In this document: piece by piece, positions 63,995 to 64,000 of the stretch | How the letters are laid out: every line of letters begins with the position of its first letter | Position numbering within the stretch: the stretch's first letter is position 1 | Assembly: GCA_944319745.1 (NCBI GenBank) | Contig: CALUET010000003.1 | Location: 186,001-250,000, forward strand | Origin: an uncultured Phocaeicola sp. | GTDB lineage: Bacteria > Bacteroidota > Bacteroidia > Bacteroidales > Bacteroidaceae | Length of the DNA stretch: 64,000 bases | Reading direction: 5' to 3' | The notes under the pieces: model-generated | What the model was told of the DNA's origin: nothing | The model's database searches: none | What the model saw: the letters and a program-made list of their open reading frames with translations, nothing else | Program-made: the position numbers and the translations under genes

Positions 63995-64000
63995 TATCTT

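Overview
The window is a chromosomal segment of a Bacteroidales bacterium (Bacteroides/Parabacteroides-like; I cannot fix the genus). The grounds are two SusC/SusD outer-membrane uptake systems, Bacteroidetes-type promoters (a TAnnTTTG -7 box before many genes), near absence of Shine-Dalgarno sites, and families typical of the phylum (DUF4954, DUF4834, tandem DUF1080, class I fumarase, CDP-DAG route enzymes with a short Psd). Most genes are intact housekeeping or metabolic genes; no CRISPR array, rRNA or transposase was seen.

Layout. 1-4 kb: 3' part of recQ, then rny, zapA and a coiled-coil partner on the minus strand, and tRNA-Trp. 4-8.3 kb: a uracil-DNA-glycosylase-superfamily gene, two poorly known genes and dsbD. 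8.3-12.7 kb: a four-gene minus-strand operon (membrane polyferredoxin, ferredoxin-type aldo/keto reductase, DUF1893, ECF S-component-like protein) ending in a very long hairpin terminator. 12.8-15.6 kb: tandem DUF1080 protein plus a Gfo/Idh/MocA oxidoreductase. 15.9-19 kb: tRNA-Lys, an AI-2E family permease, rsmI and a coiled-coil lipoprotein.

19-30.6 kb holds the most interesting locus. A complete susC-susD-lipoprotein operon points left, a susC-susD operon points right, and between them sits a tyrosine recombinase. The two susC genes share a 100-bp perfect inverted repeat inside their coding sequences. The left copy owns the only promoter, start codon and signal peptide. The right copy begins inside the repeat, with no usable start and no signal peptide. 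Inversion of the roughly 2-kb segment between the repeats would join the promoter and N-terminus in frame to the right copy and silence the left one: a self-contained either/or switch between two nutrient-uptake operons.

30.6-37.5 kb: hflX, a DUF4954 gene, a TlpA-like thioredoxin protein and class I fumarase. 37.5-44.3 kb: a minus-strand sulfation operon (cysQ, SLC13 permease, cysC, cysD, cysN, sulfotransferase) that would import sulfate, make PAPS, transfer the sulfo group and recycle PAP. No sulfite-forming reductase is present, so the PAPS looks meant for sulfation; the set resembles the steroid/cholesterol sulfation locus known from B. thetaiotaomicron. 44.5-57.5 kb: an RND tripartite efflux set, an M28 peptidase, rsgA, frr, a GH140-like glycosidase, pyrH, a MATE exporter, birA and a YraN-family gene, all on the minus strand. 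57.6-64 kb: a small basic protein and tadA on the plus strand, a psd-pssA-DUF4834 phospholipid operon on the minus strand, and dnaE, complete and ending six bases before the window edge.
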